In this document: positions 33,578 through 42,063 of the stretch, in pieces
Numbering within the stretch: position 1 is the stretch's first letter
Layout of the letters: the number at the start of each line of letters is the position of its first letter
Assembly: GCA_046052145.1 (NCBI GenBank)
Contig: JBJOMW010000007.1
Location: 62,001-126,000, forward strand
DNA from: Falsiroseomonas sp046052145
GTDB lineage: Bacteria > Pseudomonadota > Alphaproteobacteria > Acetobacterales > Acetobacteraceae
Direction: 5' to 3'
DNA: 64,000 nucleotides
The notes under the pieces: generated by a model
Seen by the model: only the letters and a program-made list of their open reading frames with translations
Database searches by the model: none
What the model was told of the DNA's origin: nothing
Program-made: the position numbers and the translations under genes

Positions 33578-34713
33578 TGCCGGGCCCCTCCGCACGCCCG
33601 GTCGTGATCGCCGCCGGCGGCACCGGCGGCCATCTGTTCCCGGCCGAGGCGCTGGCGGCTGAGCTCGTCGCGCGCGGGGAGCGGATCGCGCTGATGACCG
33701 ATGCGCGCAGCGCCGCCTTCGAAAGCCCCGCCTTCGGCGATGCCGAGCGTTTCGTGCTGAAGGGGTCGGGCATGGTCGGCCGCGGCGCGAAGGCCGCGGC
33801 GAAGGGCGCCTTCGCGCTCGCCGCTGGTACGCTGGAAGCGCGGCGCATCCTGTCCCGGCTCGATGCGTCGGCTGTGATCGGCTTCGGCGGCTACCCTTCG
33901 GTTCCGCCGATCATCGCCGCGCGCACCCTGTCGCGCGCGAAGCGCCCGGTGACGGCACTGCATGAACAGAATGCGGTGCTTGGTCGCGCCAACCGCCTGC
34001 TCGCGCCCGGCGCAGATCTGCTCGCCGTCTCGGCGCAGGACACGGCGCGCATCCCCGCGGGCGCGAAGCTTGAGGTGGTCGGCAATCCGGTGCGTCCTGC
34101 GCTCGCTGCCCTCGCCGGCCAGGGCTACACGCCGCCGGCCGAGGAGGGGGCGATACGGCTTCTGGTGCTCGGCGGTTCGCTGGGCGCGCGGATCTTCGCC
34201 GATGTGGTGCCCCCGGCCATCGCCGCCCTGCCCGAGGCGCTGCGTGGGCGCCTGGTCGTGACCCAGCAGACCCGCGCGGAGGATTTGCCGCGCGTCGAGA
34301 CGGCGTATCGGGAGGCTGGCGTGCCCGCCGATCTTTCGCCCTTCTTCGGCGACATCGCGACGCGGCTGGCCATGGCGCATATCGTCATCGCCCGCGCCGG
34401 CGCCTCCACCGTCGCCGAACTCGCCGCCGCCGGGCGGCCGTCCATCCTGGTGCCGTTGCCGAACGCGATCGACGATCACCAGACCGCCAATGCGCGGTCG
34501 CTCGCCGCCGTCGGCGCTGCCTGGCTGATGCCCCAGCCCGCCTTCACCGCAGATGCGCTGGCGCGCCAGCTTGGCGCGGTGCTGACCAGCCCCGCCGTGT
34601 TGGCCCGCGCCGCCGCAGCGGCCGCGAAGGAAGCGCATCCGGGCGCGGCGCGGCGCCTCGCCGATCTTGTGCAGTCCCTGATCCGCGCGGCCGCGCCGCT
34701 GGAGTCCCGCTAG
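33574..34713 (+). CDS. murG: UDP-GlcNAc:lipid I GlcNAc transferase MurG
   Basis: Makes lipid II at the inner face of the membrane. A 379-residue GT-B glycosyltransferase. The N-terminal glycine loop is AAGGTGGHLFPAEAL, followed by GFGGYPSVPP, LHEQNAVLGRANR and, in the C-terminal domain, LVLGGSLGARIF, ARAGASTVAELAA and the end of the sugar-nucleotide site NAIDDHQTANA. The ATG at 33574 overlaps the ftsW stop by 4 nt. The stop codon directly abuts the murC ATG. Confidence 0.96.
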   Translation: MMPGPSARPVVIAAGGTGGHLFPAEALAAELVARGERIALMTDARSAAFESPAFGDAERFVLKGSGMVGRGAKAAAKGAFALAAGTLEARRILSRLDASAVIGFGGYPSVPPIIAARTLSRAKRPVTALHEQNAVLGRANRLLAPGADLLAVSAQDTARIPAGAKLEVVGNPVRPALAALAGQGYTPPAEEGAIRLLVLGGSLGARIFADVVPPAIAALPEALRGRLVVTQQTRAEDLPRVETAYREAGVPADLSPFFGDIATRLAMAHIVIARAGASTVAELAAAGRPSILVPLPNAIDDHQTANARSLAAVGAAWLMPQPAFTADALARQLGAVLTSPAVLARAAAAAAKEAHPGAARRLADLVQSLIRAAAPLESR

Positions 34714-36156
34714 ATGCGCGCCCTGCCGCTCTCCATCGGCCCCATCCACTTCGTCGGCATCGGCGGCATCGGCATGTCCGGCATCGCCGAGGTGCTGCAC
34801 AACCTGGGCTACCAGGTGCAGGGCAGCGATATCGCGGAGGGCTACAATGTCACCCGCCTGCGGGAGGCCGGCATCCCCGTCGCGGTCGGCCATGACGCGC
34901 AGAATATCGGCGCGGCGCAGGTCGTGGTCGTCTCCACCGCGGTCAAGCGCGACAACCCCGAAGTCCAGGCAGCGCGCGCGCGGCTGATCCCGGTGGTGCG
35001 GCGCGCTGAGATGCTGGCTGAGCTGATGCGTCTCAAATGGTCGGTCGCGATCGGCGGCACGCACGGCAAGACCACGACAACCAGCCTGGTCGCGGCGGTG
35101 CTGGAAGCGGCGAAGCTCGACCCCACCGTCATCAATGGCGGCATCATCAACGCCTATGGCACCAACACCCGCCTCGGCTCCGGCGATTGGATGGTGGTGG
35201 AGGCGGATGAATCCGACGGCTCCTTCCTGAAGCTGCCGGCTGTCGTCGCGGTGGTCACCAATATGGACCCCGAGCACCTGGACCATTGGGGCACGGGCGA
35301 GGCGATGCGCGAAGGCTATGCGCAATTCGTCGGCAATATCCCCTTCTACGGCTTCGCCGTGCTCTGCGCGGACCACCCCGATGTGCAGGCGATGATCCCG
35401 CGGCTCAGCGACCGGCGCATCATCACCTATGGCTTCTCGCCGCAGGCCGATATCCGCGCCGAGCGCGTCATCACCGACCGCATGGGCGCGACCTTCGAGG
35501 TGATGGTCCGCGACCGCGCGACTGGGCGCATGCGCAGCCTGAAGCCGATGCGCCTGCCGATGCTCGGCCACCACAATGTCCAGAACGCGCTAGCGGCCAT
35601 CGCCATCGCGGTCGAGATGGATGTGGACGAGCAGACCATTCGCACGGCTCTTGCTGGATTCAAGGGCGTGAAGCGCCGCTTCACCCGCACCGGCGAGGCC
35701 GGCGGCATCACCGTGATCGACGATTACGGCCACCACCCGGTCGAGATCGCCGCCGTGCTCAAGGCCGCGCGCCAGGCCGGCGCGCGCGACGTGATCGCGG
35801 TGGTGCAGCCGCATCGCTACTCCCGCCTCGCCACGCTGTTCGAGGAGTTCTGCACCTGCATGAACGACGCGGGCACGGTGATCGTGGCCGATGTCTATGC
35901 GGCGGGTGAGCAGCCGATGCCCGGCATCGACCGGGATGCGCTGGTGGATGGGCTGCGCGCGCGCGGCCACCGCTCCGTCGTGCCGCTGCCGGGCCCCGAG
36001 AGCCTGGCCGAGATGGTCAACGCCATCGCGCGTCCCGGCGACTACGTTGTCTGCCTTGGCGCCGGCAACATCACCGGCTGGGCGCATGCCCTGCCAGAGC
36101 AACTCGCTGCGCTGCAGACGCGCACGCGCCCGCGCATCGTGGGCGGCAGCAAGTGA
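34714..36156 (+). CDS. murC: UDP-MurNAc:L-Ala ligase MurC
   Basis: First amino-acid ligase of the stem peptide. A 480-residue protein. The N-terminal HFVGIGGIGMSGIAEVL binds the uridine nucleotide; the ATP loop is GGTHGKTTTTSL near residue 114; DESDGSFL, NMDPEHLDHWG and IDDYGHHPVEI follow, and QPHRYSRLATLFEEF is in the C-terminal domain. The ATG follows the murG stop with no spacer. Overlaps murB by 4 nt if murB starts at its GTG. Confidence 0.96.
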   Translation: MRALPLSIGPIHFVGIGGIGMSGIAEVLHNLGYQVQGSDIAEGYNVTRLREAGIPVAVGHDAQNIGAAQVVVVSTAVKRDNPEVQAARARLIPVVRRAEMLAELMRLKWSVAIGGTHGKTTTTSLVAAVLEAAKLDPTVINGGIINAYGTNTRLGSGDWMVVEADESDGSFLKLPAVVAVVTNMDPEHLDHWGTGEAMREGYAQFVGNIPFYGFAVLCADHPDVQAMIPRLSDRRIITYGFSPQADIRAERVITDRMGATFEVMVRDRATGRMRSLKPMRLPMLGHHNVQNALAAIAIAVEMDVDEQTIRTALAGFKGVKRRFTRTGEAGGITVIDDYGHHPVEIAAVLKAARQAGARDVIAVVQPHRYSRLATLFEEFCTCMNDAGTVIVADVYAAGEQPMPGIDRDALVDGLRARGHRSVVPLPGPESLAEMVNAIARPGDYVVCLGAGNITGWAHALPEQLAALQTRTRPRIVGGSK

Positions 36157-37121
36157 GGGCGGGGATGCAGCATCACGCCACGCTGCCGCCGCTGCGCGGA
36201 CGCATCCAGGAGGCAGCGCCGCTCGCGCCGGTCACCTGGTTCCGCGTCGGCGGCCCGGCGGAATGGCTGGTGCGGCCGGCCGACTTCGATGACCTGCTGC
36301 TGCTGCTGCGCGACCTGCCGGATGCGATCCCGCTGACGGTGATCGGCGCGGCGTCCAACCTGATCGTGCGCGATGGCGGCGTGCGCGGCGTGGTGCTGCG
36401 CCTCGCGGGCCGCGCCTTCGCGGAGATCGCGACGGATGGCGAGGGCATCATCGCCGGCGCCGGCGCGCTGGATGCGACGGTGGCCGAGCACGCGGCCGCG
36501 GGGTCACTCGCAGGGCTCGAATTCCTCGCCGGCATCCCGGGCACCATCGGCGGCGCGGTTGCGATGAATGCCGGGGCCTATGGGGCCGAGGTGAAGGACG
36601 TGCTCGACTGGGCGGAGGTTGCGACGCCCGCTGGCCTGCTGCGCCTGTCTGCCGCCGAACTTGCTATGGCCTATCGCAAGGCGGTGTTGCCGCCGCGCGG
36701 CGTTGTGGTGCGCGCGCGGTTCCGCGCTGCGCCCGGCGAGGCCGCGGCGATCGCCGCCCGCATGAACGAAATCCGCGCGGCACGTGAAGCGACGCAGCCC
36801 GTGCGGGCGCGCACTGGCGGCTCCACCTTCAAGAACCCGCCCGGCGCCAAGGCGTGGCAGCTGGTGGATGCAGCGGGCTGCCGCGGCCTCGCTCGTGGTG
36901 GCGCGCAGGTGAGCGAGCTGCATGCGAATTTCCTGCTCAATACGGGCGGCGCCACCGCGGCCGATATCGAGGGCCTCGGCGAGGAGGTCCGCGCGCGGGT
37001 GAAGGCGGCTTCCGGCATCGAGCTGGAATGGGAAATCAAGCGCGTGGGGGAGGAGCTGAACGGCTCGCCGATTCAGACCTCCGCGCCGTCCGGCGCTCCG
37101 GTCATCGGAGAACCGCGATGA
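36153..37121 (+). CDS. murB: UDP-N-acetylenolpyruvoylglucosamine reductase MurB
   Basis: FAD enzyme that converts UDP-GlcNAc-enolpyruvate to UDP-MurNAc. A 322-residue protein of type IIa (no type-I loop). It has VTWFRVGGPAEWLV, VIGAASNLIVRDGG, GLEFLAGIPGTIGGAVAMNAGAYG and the catalytic GGSTFKNPPG with Ser. The start is either GTG at 36153 (4-nt overlap with murC) or ATG at 36165, which has GAGGG 5 nt upstream; the difference is four residues. Overlaps ddl by 4 nt. Confidence 0.95.
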   Translation: MRAGMQHHATLPPLRGRIQEAAPLAPVTWFRVGGPAEWLVRPADFDDLLLLLRDLPDAIPLTVIGAASNLIVRDGGVRGVVLRLAGRAFAEIATDGEGIIAGAGALDATVAEHAAAGSLAGLEFLAGIPGTIGGAVAMNAGAYGAEVKDVLDWAEVATPAGLLRLSAAELAMAYRKAVLPPRGVVVRARFRAAPGEAAAIAARMNEIRAAREATQPVRARTGGSTFKNPPGAKAWQLVDAAGCRGLARGGAQVSELHANFLLNTGGATAADIEGLGEEVRARVKAASGIELEWEIKRVGEELNGSPIQTSAPSGAPVIGEPR

Positions 37122-38035
37122 CCCATGTCGCGGTCCTTCATGGCGGTGTCTCGGCCGAGCGCGAGGTCAGCCTCGCCACCGGCGCACAGGTTGTCGCCGC
37201 GCTGCGCCAGGCCGGCTTCGAGGTCACGCCGATCGAGGTCGGGCAGGATTTGGCAGCCGTGATCGCAGCCCTGCAGGCGGCGAAGCCCGATGTCGTGTTC
37301 AACGCGCTGCATGGCCGCTTCGGCGAGGATGGCTGCATTCAGGGCGTGCTGGACTGGCTCGGCCTGCCCTACACGCATTCGGGGCTTCGCGCCTCGGCCG
37401 TCGCCATGGACAAGGGCGCCGCCAAGGCCGCCTTCGCCGCTGCGGGCTTGCCGGTGGCGCCTTCGCGCATCGTCTCCCCGGAGGAGTTGGAGGCGGCCGA
37501 CCCGTTGCCGCGGCCCTTCGTGGTGAAGCCGGTCAATGAAGGCTCCTCGGTCGGCGTCGAGATTCTCCGGGATGGCGATAATCGCCGTGCGGAGATCGCA
37601 CGCGGCTGGAAGTACGACCGCCGCATCATGGCGGAAGCCTATATCCCGGGTCGCGAGCTGACCGTCGCCGTGATGGGCGACCGGCCGCTCGAGGTGACGG
37701 AGATCGACACCGGCCACGTCTTCTACGACTACCAGGCGAAATACGCCGATGGCGGCAGCCGCCACACCCTTCCCGCGCCGGTGCATCCCGAAATCCGCGC
37801 CCAGGCGATGGAAGCGGCGCTGCGCGCACATCAGGCGCTCGGCTGCCGCGGCGTGTCGCGCGCCGATTTCCGCTACGACGACACGGCGGGCGAACCCGGG
37901 CGGCTCTATATTCTGGAAGTCAACACGCAGCCCGGCATGACGCGCACCTCGCTCGTGCCCGAACAGGCCGCGCATGTCGGCATCGCCTTCCCTGAACTTT
38001 GCGCCTGGATGGTGCGGGAGGCGCGCTGTGGGTAA
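37118..38035 (+). CDS. ddl: D-alanine--D-alanine ligase
   Basis: ATP-grasp enzyme that supplies D-Ala-D-Ala for MurF. A 305-residue protein. The start block is VAVLHGGVSAEREVSLATG, followed by ALHGRFGEDGCIQG, LPYTHSGLRASAVAMDK, KPVNEGSSVGVE (ATP clamp) and the C-terminal LEVNTQPGMTRTSLVPEQA metal-binding end. The ATG at 37118 overlaps murB by 4 nt; the open frame before it belongs to the murB region. Overlaps ftsQ by 8 nt. Confidence 0.96.
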   Translation: MTHVAVLHGGVSAEREVSLATGAQVVAALRQAGFEVTPIEVGQDLAAVIAALQAAKPDVVFNALHGRFGEDGCIQGVLDWLGLPYTHSGLRASAVAMDKGAAKAAFAAAGLPVAPSRIVSPEELEAADPLPRPFVVKPVNEGSSVGVEILRDGDNRRAEIARGWKYDRRIMAEAYIPGRELTVAVMGDRPLEVTEIDTGHVFYDYQAKYADGGSRHTLPAPVHPEIRAQAMEAALRAHQALGCRGVSRADFRYDDTAGEPGRLYILEVNTQPGMTRTSLVPEQAAHVGIAFPELCAWMVREARCG

Positions 38036-38936
38036 CTCACTGCTCCGCAGCGGGATGCGCAGCCTCAGCGCCGGGCGGGGTGGCGCCGGGCGCGCGCGCC
38101 GCGAACAGGATCGGCCGGGCCGGCTTCGGCTCTGGCTGCGTCGTCGTCGCGGCCTCGCCAAGCCGGCGGCCCTCGCGCTGCTCGGCCTCGGCGCGTTCGG
38201 TGCGCTCGGGCTCGGCCTTTACCTGGCCGATCCGGCGGGGCGCGTGCAGGCGCTGGCGGAACGCGCGGCGGCCATTGGCGACGCCGCCGGCTTCGAAGTG
38301 CGCGAGGTGATCCTGGAGGGCCGCGCCAATACGCCGCTCGACCTCGTGGACGCTGCCATCGGCGTCAGCCGCGGCGATCCGATCCTCGATTTCTCGCCGG
38401 CCGAGGTGCGCGCGCGGCTCGAGACCATCGCCTGGGTCGAAAGCGCGCATGTGGAACGCCGCCTGCCCGGCACCATCCTGGTGCGGCTGCAGGAACGCAC
38501 GCCGTTTGCCATCTGGCAGAACCAGGGCCGCTTCGCGATCATCAACCGCGACGGCAAGGTGGTGACGAGCGAGACGCTCGACGCCTTCGGCCCACTGCCG
38601 CTGGTCGTCGGCGCAGGCGCAGAGCGGCATGGCGCTGCGCTCTATGACCTGCTGCTGGCGCATCGCCCGATCCTGGAGCGCACCCAGGCCATGGTGCGCG
38701 TCGGCGAGCGGCGCTGGAACCTGCGGCTGCACAACGGCATGGATGTGCTGCTGCCCGAGGGGCAGGAAGCGCCGGCGCTCAATCGCCTGGCGGAGATGCA
38801 TACGCGCCACGCGCTGCTCGACCGGCCGCTGGTCGCGATCGATATGCGCCTGCCGGACCGCATGGTGCTGCGCCAGCCGCCCGCGCCCGAGCCCGCGCCG
38901 CAGCAGCGCCGCCAGCCTCCGGGGAGGAGCGGATGA
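38028..38936 (+). CDS. ftsQ: Division protein FtsQ
   Basis: Bitopic division protein that binds FtsL/FtsB. A 302-residue protein with a very basic cytoplasmic N-terminus (about 45 residues), a membrane helix near 48-70 (ALALLGLGAFGALGLGLYL), and a periplasmic POTRA domain that begins EVREVILEGRANTPL, followed by the FtsQ domain (WVESAHVERRLPGTILVRLQER). The GTG at 38028 is chosen because GGGAGG ends 6 nt before it; an ATG at 38055 is a weaker option. A Pro/Gln-rich tail ends the protein. Overlaps ftsA by 4 nt. Confidence 0.93.
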   Translation: MGNSLLRSGMRSLSAGRGGAGRARREQDRPGRLRLWLRRRRGLAKPAALALLGLGAFGALGLGLYLADPAGRVQALAERAAAIGDAAGFEVREVILEGRANTPLDLVDAAIGVSRGDPILDFSPAEVRARLETIAWVESAHVERRLPGTILVRLQERTPFAIWQNQGRFAIINRDGKVVTSETLDAFGPLPLVVGAGAERHGAALYDLLLAHRPILERTQAMVRVGERRWNLRLHNGMDVLLPEGQEAPALNRLAEMHTRHALLDRPLVAIDMRLPDRMVLRQPPAPEPAPQQRRQPPGRSG

Positions 38937-40225
38937 CCGCCCTCTCGCGCCTGCCCGTCCCGGTCGAGGGCGCGCCGCGGCCGCGCAAGCGCGGCGCGCG
39001 CTCCGGCGCCTTCGGCGTGCTCGACATCGGCACGACCAAGACGGTGTGCCTGATTGCCCGCATCGAGGGCGATGGCGAGCCGCGCGTGCTCGGCTTCGGC
39101 TGGCAGCGCGGCCGCGGCATGAAGGGCGGCTCCATCATCGACCTGGACGAGGCCGAGCGCGCGATCCGCGCCGCGGTTGGCCAGGCAGAGGAGATGTCGG
39201 ACACCAAGCTGTCCGGGGTGATCGTCAACCTGTCATGCGGGCAGCCGGAATCGCGGCTGCTGCAGCTGGAATTCCCGATCGGCGACCGCGCCGTCACCGA
39301 TGCCGATCTGCGCACCATCCTCGCCGAAGGCCGCCGCCGCGGCCATGAGGATGGGCGGGAGACGGTGCATGGCGCGCCCGTGTCCTTCACCGTGGATGCG
39401 ACGCCGGGCGTCGAGGATCCGCGCGGGATGGTGTGCGAGACGCTCGGCGCGCGCATCCATCTGGTGGATGCCTCGCAGGCGGCGCTGCGCACGCTCGGCA
39501 CCTGCCTCGCGCGCTGCGACCTGGAGGTGGAGGAGCTGGTCTCCGCCCCCTTCGCAGCCGGCCTCGCGACGCTGGTCGAGGATGAGAAGCGCATCGGCGC
39601 CACGGTCGTGGACATGGGCGGCGGCACGACCTCGATCGCGGTCTTCGCCGAAGGCCAGCTGATCCACACCAGCCAGATCCCCGTCGGCGGCTGGCAGGTG
39701 ACAAACGACCTCGCCCGTGTGTTGTCCACGCCGATCAACCATGCCGAGCGTCTGAAGACGCTGCATGGCGGCGCGCTGTCCTCGGCCGATGATGAGCGTG
39801 AGATGCTGCCCGTGCCGCTGGTCGGCGAGGATGAGGACCACATCCTGCGCGTCCCGCGCGCGATGGTCGTGAACATCATCCGCCCGCGGCTGGAGGAAAC
39901 CTTCGAATTCGTGCGCGAACGGCTGGAACAGGCCGGCGTCGCGCAGGAAGCCGGCACGCGTGTCGTGCTCACCGGCGGCGGCAGCCTGCTGATCGGCGCG
40001 CGTGAGCTCGCCGCGCGGGTGCTGGACCGTCAGGTGCGGCTCGGCAAGCCGCGCACCGTGCGCGGCCTGCCCGACACGGCCGGCGTGCCGGCCTTTGCCG
40101 TCGCCACCGGGCTGCTCGCTTGGGCCGCCGGCGAAGGGCGCCCGATCGTGGATGTCGCCCCCGGGCTTGAGAATTCGCGCGGCGCGCTGCGCCGCCTCGT
40201 CGAATGGCTGAAGGTGCGCCTGTGA
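38933..40225 (+). CDS. ftsA: Division protein FtsA
   Basis: Actin-like protein that ties FtsZ filaments to the membrane. A 430-residue protein. It has the phosphate-1 loop FGVLDIGTTKTVCLIAR near residues 24-40, the SHS2-type 1C domain (about 105-180), the phosphate-2 loop VVDMGGGTTSIAVF near 222-235 and adenosine motif VLTGGGSLLIGA near 345. The C-terminus ends LRRLVEWLKVRL, an amphipathic membrane-targeting helix. Overlaps ftsQ by 4 nt. The 74-bp gap to ftsZ is the first real spacer since mraZ. Confidence 0.96.
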   Translation: MTALSRLPVPVEGAPRPRKRGARSGAFGVLDIGTTKTVCLIARIEGDGEPRVLGFGWQRGRGMKGGSIIDLDEAERAIRAAVGQAEEMSDTKLSGVIVNLSCGQPESRLLQLEFPIGDRAVTDADLRTILAEGRRRGHEDGRETVHGAPVSFTVDATPGVEDPRGMVCETLGARIHLVDASQAALRTLGTCLARCDLEVEELVSAPFAAGLATLVEDEKRIGATVVDMGGGTTSIAVFAEGQLIHTSQIPVGGWQVTNDLARVLSTPINHAERLKTLHGGALSSADDEREMLPVPLVGEDEDHILRVPRAMVVNIIRPRLEETFEFVRERLEQAGVAQEAGTRVVLTGGGSLLIGARELAARVLDRQVRLGKPRTVRGLPDTAGVPAFAVATGLLAWAAGEGRPIVDVAPGLENSRGALRRLVEWLKVRL

Positions 40226-40299
40226 CGCGCGCCCCGGTCCCCACCACCAACAAGCCAGCCGCGACGCACGGCTGAGACACTTCAGGAGAGGCTAGACCC

Positions 40300-41805
40300 A
40301 TGACGCTGAACCTCACCATCCCGGCCCACCAGACCACGGATTTCACGCCGCGCATCACGGTCGTGGGCGTTGGCGGCGGCGGGACGAACGCCGTCAACAA
40401 CATGGTCTCCATGGGCCTCGGGGGGGTCGAGTTCCTCGTCGCCAACACCGATGCGCAGTCGCTGGTGCATTCCAAGGCCGACCGGCGCGTGCAGCTCGGG
40501 CCCCATCTGACGCAGGGCCTCGGCGCCGGCGCGAAGCCCGAGATCGGCCGCGCCGCGGCGGAGGAAGCGACGGAAGACCTGGCCCGCCACCTGGAAGGCT
40601 GCCACATGGTCTTCGTCACCGCCGGCATGGGCGGCGGCACCGGCACCGGCGCGGCACCGGTCATCGCGCGCATGGCGCGCGAGCGCGGCATCCTGACCGT
40701 CGGCGTGGTGACCAAGCCCTTCGACTTCGAAGGCCCGAAGCGGCGCAAGTCCGCCGAGGCCGGCATCGAGGAGCTGCAGCAATTCGTGGACACGCTGATC
40801 GTGATCCCGAACCAGAACCTCTTCCGCCTGGCGAATGAGCGGACGACCTTCGCCGAGGCCTTTAAGATGGCCGACAACGTCCTCTACATGGGCGTGCGCG
40901 GCGTCACCGACCTGATGCTCGCACCGGGCCTGGTGAACCTCGACTTCGCCGACATCCGCACCGTGATGGCGGAGATGGGCAAGGCGATGATGGGCACCGG
41001 CGAGGCAGAGGGCGAGGACCGCGCGGTGAAGGCGGCCGAGGCCGCGATCAGCAACCCGCTGCTCGAAGACACCTCGATGCGCGGCGCGCGCGGCGTGCTG
41101 ATCAACATCACCGGCGGCCTCGACATGACGCTGTTTGAGGTGGATGAGGCAGCAAACCGCATCCGCCGCGAGGTGGACGAGGACGCGAACATCATCTTCG
41201 GCTCCTCCGCCGATGAGAGCATGAACGGGCGCATCCGCGTCTCCGTCGTCGCCACCGGCATCGAAGCCGCGGTGATGCGCGAGGCGGAACGGCCGAAGCT
41301 CGTCGCCGTGGGCGGCGGCGTGGCAATGCCGACGCAGGCCGTGGCCACCACGGCCATTCCCTCGGCGCAGCCGGCGCGCGCGGCGAGCGGCTTCATGCCC
41401 CGCGTCGCGGCGCAGCCCGCCGGCGCCGCGCCGGCCGCACCAGCCATGCTGCGCCAGGCGCAGCCCTTCGTCGCACCGGCGCAGCTCGCCCCGGTGCAGG
41501 AGGAGCCCTTGCCGGTCGAGGAGCCCGTCGCCCTCGCCCCCGAGCCGCAGCTCCGTCAGCCCGCCGCCCGGCCTGCCGCGCCGTCTCCCGCGCCGATGAG
41601 CCGCTTCGGCAGCATCTTCCAGCGCGCCACCGGCCTGATCCGGCGCGAGCTGCCGGCCGAGCCGGTCCCGCAGGCTGCGGTGCAGCCGGCCGCACCGCGT
41701 GTCGAGCCGGTGGCGGCGCCGACCCCGCGCGCGCAGGGCCGTACGGCCCCGCAGGAGGAGATGGGCCTCGACATCCCGACCTTCCTGCGCCGCCAGAATA
41801 ACTAA
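40300..41805 (+). CDS. ftsZ: Tubulin-like division protein FtsZ
   Basis: GTPase that forms the Z-ring. A 501-residue protein. The nucleotide-binding region has VVGVGGGGTNAVNNM, the tubulin signature GMGGGTGTGAAPVIA near residues 108-122, NTDAQSL and VIPNQNLF. The globular part ends near residue 320. A Pro/Ala/Gln-rich linker of about 160 residues follows, and the conserved C-terminal peptide DIPTFLRRQ is at the very end (binding FtsA/ZipA-type partners). AGGAGAGG precedes the ATG by 9 nt. An intrinsic terminator lies 145 bp downstream. Confidence 0.97.
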   Translation: MTLNLTIPAHQTTDFTPRITVVGVGGGGTNAVNNMVSMGLGGVEFLVANTDAQSLVHSKADRRVQLGPHLTQGLGAGAKPEIGRAAAEEATEDLARHLEGCHMVFVTAGMGGGTGTGAAPVIARMARERGILTVGVVTKPFDFEGPKRRKSAEAGIEELQQFVDTLIVIPNQNLFRLANERTTFAEAFKMADNVLYMGVRGVTDLMLAPGLVNLDFADIRTVMAEMGKAMMGTGEAEGEDRAVKAAEAAISNPLLEDTSMRGARGVLINITGGLDMTLFEVDEAANRIRREVDEDANIIFGSSADESMNGRIRVSVVATGIEAAVMREAERPKLVAVGGGVAMPTQAVATTAIPSAQPARAASGFMPRVAAQPAGAAPAAPAMLRQAQPFVAPAQLAPVQEEPLPVEEPVALAPEPQLRQPAARPAAPSPAPMSRFGSIFQRATGLIRRELPAEPVPQAAVQPAAPRVEPVAAPTPRAQGRTAPQEEMGLDIPTFLRRQNN

Positions 41806-42063
41806 GGCGAAATTGAGGCAAATCAGGGCGCGAGTGCGCCGCACCAATGCATTACTATCAATGGCTTGTAGCGTAATACGGCGAAACAACGCTTGAATGG
41901 CGTTCCGTGGAACGGAGTGGCATTTCTTCATGGGGCGTTGTGGTTTTGGGCGGCGCCCCTTCCGGATGGGGCGCCGCTTTTTTGTGCGGGTGCGCCACCG
42001 GCGCGAAGGCGGGGAAGGCGGGCCAGCGGGGCCCAGCGACCCGCCGGTGATGTGGAGCGCGAC
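41806..42063 (+). other. ftsZ-lpxC spacer, AT-richer, ending in a terminator
   Basis: 258 bp without a supported gene. The first 140 bp are less GC-rich than the surroundings and include a short inverted repeat GTTCC-GT-GGAAC (41902-41913) and a small GGCGC/GCGCC hairpin near 41829. The terminator stands at 41950-41983. The final 80 bp would carry the lpxC promoter. The long leader before the terminator leaves room for a 3-prime-UTR RNA, but no clear promoter was found. Confidence 0.5.
41950..41983 (+). terminator. Intrinsic terminator after ftsZ
   Basis: GCGGCGCCCC (41950-41959), 8-nt loop TTCCGGAT, GGGGCGCCGC (41968-41977): a perfect 10-bp stem, followed by TTTTTT (41978-41983). A classical Rho-independent terminator that separates the dcw cluster from lpxC. 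Confidence 0.92.

Noticed and set aside
41902..41913. GTTCC-GT-GGAAC inverted repeat as an operator
   Set aside because: Too short and without conserved context; kept only as part of the spacer description.
41893..42063. N-terminal extension of LpxC
   Set aside because: It would contain the ftsZ intrinsic terminator and is not conserved in the family.
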